DNA of 23,991 nucleotides from JBKCHH01 sp046302855. GTDB lineage: Bacteria; Pseudomonadota; Alphaproteobacteria; Rickettsiales; UBA8987. Location of the stretch: the NCBI GenBank assembly GCA_046302855.1, contig JBKCHH010000100.1, forward strand, positions 1 through 23,991, written 5' to 3'. The first letter of the stretch is position 1. Every line of letters starts with the position of its first letter. The position numbers and the translations under genes are program-made. The notes beneath the pieces were generated by a model. It made no database searches. It saw nothing but the letters and a program-made list of their open reading frames with translations, and was not told where the DNA came from. This document shows, in pieces, positions 22,287-23,991 of this stretch.

Positions 22287-22766
22287 TTAAACTCTTCTTC
22301 TTTTTCTAGCTCTGCAACCGTTATGAGGCACACCAGTAACATCTCTAATAGAAGCAATATTAAAGCCAGCTAAGCCGAGTGCACGGAGCGAAGTTTCCCT
22401 TCCAGAACCTGGGCCATTAACAATTATATCAAGCGTAACTACGCCATGTTCCTTTGCAACAACGGCAACCCTTTCACCTGCAACCTGCGCAGCGTAAGGA
22501 GTAGATTTTTTTGAACCCCTAAAGCCACAGGCACCGGCTGAAGACCAGCAAAGAGCATGGCCATTAGGATCCGTAATAGTAATAATAGTATTGTTAAAAG
22601 ATGCATTCACATAGGCAATGCCACGGCTAACATTCTTTTTTACTTTTTTTACTTTTGGCTTGTTTTCGGTAGGCTGAGGTTTTCCAGAAGCCTTAGCAGA
22701 TACCTTGGCATCAGATTTTTCTGCACCTTTTTTCGCCTTTGTTTTTGTTGCTAAATTATCGTTCAT
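22287..22766 (-). CDS. rpsK: 30S ribosomal protein S11 with N-terminal extension
   Basis: Platform protein of the small subunit. The conserved body starts around residue 39 (KVKKVKKNVSRGIAYVNASF) and includes TITDPNGHALCWSSAGACGF and the C-terminal VPHNGCRARKRRRV. At 159 aa it is about 30 residues longer than usual; the extra part is a Lys/Ala-rich, likely disordered N-terminus (ATKTKAKKGAEKSDAKVSAK). There is no internal Met that would give a normal-length protein, so the extension appears genuine. Confidence 0.96.
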   Translation of the reverse strand: MNDNLATKTKAKKGAEKSDAKVSAKASGKPQPTENKPKVKKVKKNVSRGIAYVNASFNNTIITITDPNGHALCWSSAGACGFRGSKKSTPYAAQVAGERVAVVAKEHGVVTLDIIVNGPGSGRETSLRALGLAGFNIASIRDVTGVPHNGCRARKRRRV

Positions 22767-22771
22767 TATTA

Positions 22772-23149
22772 TTACTTAGTTATTTTCTTTTTACCAGCAA
22801 TTGAAACCGCCTTACCCTTACGAGTTCTAGCGTTAGTGTGGGTTCTTTGCCCCCTTACTGGTAGTTTTTTTCTATGGCGAATGCCACGGTAGCAACCCAT
22901 ATCAACCAGTTGCTTAATATTTAGCGATACTTCCCGCCTTAAATCACCCTCTACATCGTAGTTTTTGGCAATGAATTCAGTAATTTGGATAATTTCTTGA
23001 TCAGTTAGTTTGTTCACCCTTTTGTTTACATCAATCCCAAGTTCGGCACAGATGAAGTCTGCACGCGTTTTCCCCACCCCATATATATAAGGTAAAGCAT
23101 AATTAATTTTTTTATTCACTGGGAGGTTAACCCCTGCAATTCTAGCCAC
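22772..23149 (-). CDS. rpsM: 30S ribosomal protein S13
   Basis: Head protein of the small subunit that contacts S19 and tRNA. It starts ARIAGVNLPVNKKINYALPY and ends with GQRTHTNARTRKGKAVSIAG, both standard. The start codon is GTG at 23149, with no evident Shine-Dalgarno sequence. It opens the rpsM-rpsK-rpoA-rplQ unit, 5 nt before rpsK. The usual upstream neighbours adk and secY of the spc operon are absent; the next gene upstream is an unknown accessory-type gene. Confidence 0.97.
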   Translation of the reverse strand: MARIAGVNLPVNKKINYALPYIYGVGKTRADFICAELGIDVNKRVNKLTDQEIIQITEFIAKNYDVEGDLRREVSLNIKQLVDMGCYRGIRHRKKLPVRGQRTHTNARTRKGKAVSIAGKKKITK

Positions 23150-23181
23150 AGATTTATATTACTTATTTAAGGAATGAGCCT

Positions 23182-23208
23182 TCTATAGAAGATTTTTTTT
23201 ATAGTCAA
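23182..23208 (-). promoter_or_regulatory. Candidate promoter of the rpsM-rplQ operon
   Basis: On the minus strand TTGACT (23203-23208) precedes TATAGA (23182-23187) by 15 nt, slightly short of optimal. It is well placed about 33 nt upstream of the rpsM GTG. A promoter is needed here because the operon has lost its usual upstream genes. Confidence 0.4.
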
Positions 23209-23269
23209 TAGGTGTTTTAAAAAAAATTACTATAAGTAAAATTCTTAAGTTATGAAAAAAAGTCTCTTC

Positions 23270-23991
23270 TTACCCAACATATTTAGTTGAATAAATTTCT
23301 TCTATTAGTTTATCCCATTTTCTTTTGTATTCTTCTTTTATGTTTTTAATATCTTTTTCAATTTCTAATTTTATAGTATTGAATTTTAATTTATCCTCTT
23401 CACTTCCTTTTATAAGTTCTAACCTGTATATTAATTTAGCTTCAGGAGTTAGTCCATAAGGATTATCAAGTTTATAATGAAATAAAAAACTTGGGAACTC
23501 TAAGTCGACATGTTCGACTGGATATGTTGTATTTTCTAAGATGAGCCAAAAAGTCTGAAATAAGGTTTGCAAACCTTTCGTAATTTTTTCTATATATGGC
23601 AAAGCGTTATCTTTAAAATCTGAATGATCTTTTTGATTGTTATCTCTATGGGCAATATTGTTATTTATAAATTTTCCGGCTTTTTTAATAAGATATTTTA
23701 TTCCATCATATTCTTCAAATGTATGTTCATATTTATCAAAAACATTATTTGATATTGCATACATTTTTATAGGGTTAACAAATTTTTTTAAACTTATGTT
23801 ATTGCCATCTGGATGATCAATAAGCCTTCTTATACAAATAAGAGATGCGTTATAAAAATTATCCTTAGTTAATCTAGAAAAATAATCACTAGTTGATGAA
23901 AAGTATATACCCCCTACTCTTCCTTCTTTTATAAATTTTTCTTTGCACTCTTTTTCTTGAAACTCATATAATTTTTCGTATACAGCTATAT
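23270..23991 (-). CDS. Unknown gene, partial at window end, possibly HEPN/AbiU2-like
   Basis: The first Met in this frame is at 23764, but the frame stays open without a stop to the window edge and translates sensibly (YFSSTSDYFSRLTKDNFYNA, then LICIRRLIDHPDGNNISLKK) straight into MYAISNNVF. The gene therefore starts outside the window; about 239 residues are visible. The segment ending INNNIAHRDNN, preceded by LIKKAGKF, resembles the conserved end of HEPN-type alpha-helical domains such as AbiU2, where an (R/K)-rich helix leads to IAHRD. The C-terminal part is charged and helical. Base composition is more AT-rich than the neighbouring ribosomal genes. The HEPN suggestion is tentative. Confidence 0.6.
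   Translation of the reverse strand, partial: IAVYEKLYEFQEKECKEKFIKEGRVGGIYFSSTSDYFSRLTKDNFYNASLICIRRLIDHPDGNNISLKKFVNPIKMYAISNNVFDKYEHTFEEYDGIKYLIKKAGKFINNNIAHRDNNQKDHSDFKDNALPYIEKITKGLQTLFQTFWLILENTTYPVEHVDLEFPSFLFHYKLDNPYGLTPEAKLIYRLELIKGSEEDKLKFNTIKLEIEKDIKNIKEEYKRKWDKLIEEIYSTKYVG

Overview
The window is an AT-rich stretch of bacterial chromosome, most likely from an alphaproteobacterium. Three things point there. It has an NDUFS4-type complex I accessory subunit, which is typical of Alphaproteobacteria and mitochondria. The ribosomal block reads rpsM-rpsK-rpoA-rplQ with no rpsD between rpsK and rpoA. Lipid A enzymes LpxI and LpxK are both present, so the cell is Gram-negative and makes LPS. 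Low GC, frequent CTA/TTA leucine codons, weak or absent Shine-Dalgarno sequences and very short divergent intergenic regions suggest a streamlined lineage, perhaps near Rickettsiales or Holosporales. The trpD, dadA and 3-hydroxybutyrate dehydrogenase genes argue against extreme reduction. The taxon is an inference; nothing here settles it.

Layout. Bases 1-4040 (+): C-terminal part of a DadA-type D-amino acid dehydrogenase, trpD, an HU gene with a clear terminator, a palindromic dispersed repeat, and mgtE. Bases 4048-5225 (-): the NDUFS4-like gene and ddl, overlapping by 4 nt. Bases 5294-6314 (+): a Fic enzyme fused to a MerR-type DNA-binding domain, behind a promoter whose spacer holds a perfect inverted repeat. 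Bases 6301-7648: nth (-) divergent from a RidA-family gene and a small membrane protein. Bases 7655-10294 (-): isoaspartyl peptidase, a 299-aa protein of unknown function, and lpxI. Bases 10361-11957: an ihfB-like gene, a 38-codon LptM-type lipoprotein, then a convergent DegT-family aminotransferase. Bases 12028-13894: truA and tgt, divergent. Bases 14004-14954 (-): an operon of three paralogous small lipoproteins. Bases 15016-19528 (+): lpxK, 3-hydroxybutyrate dehydrogenase and infB. Bases 19543-20730: an unusual cassette. Bases 20768-23149 (-): rplQ, rpoA, rpsK, rpsM in alpha-operon order. Bases 23270-23991 (-): the 3' part of an unknown gene that runs off the window.

Most of the window is housekeeping: translation, tRNA modification, lipid A and cell wall, DNA architecture and repair. 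The part that stands out is the cassette between infB and rplQ. It is a self-contained transcription unit: a TTGACA box, a (CT)9 microsatellite inside the promoter spacer, an orphan ORF made of two diverged tandem units, a chain of perfect hairpins, and a strong GC-rich terminator. Two copies of the same ~140-bp repeat, in opposite orientation, flank it. Its base and codon use differ from its neighbours. It looks like a mobile or recently acquired, possibly phase-variable locus. The Fic-MerR gene with its candidate operator and the lipoprotein trio are the other items worth following up.
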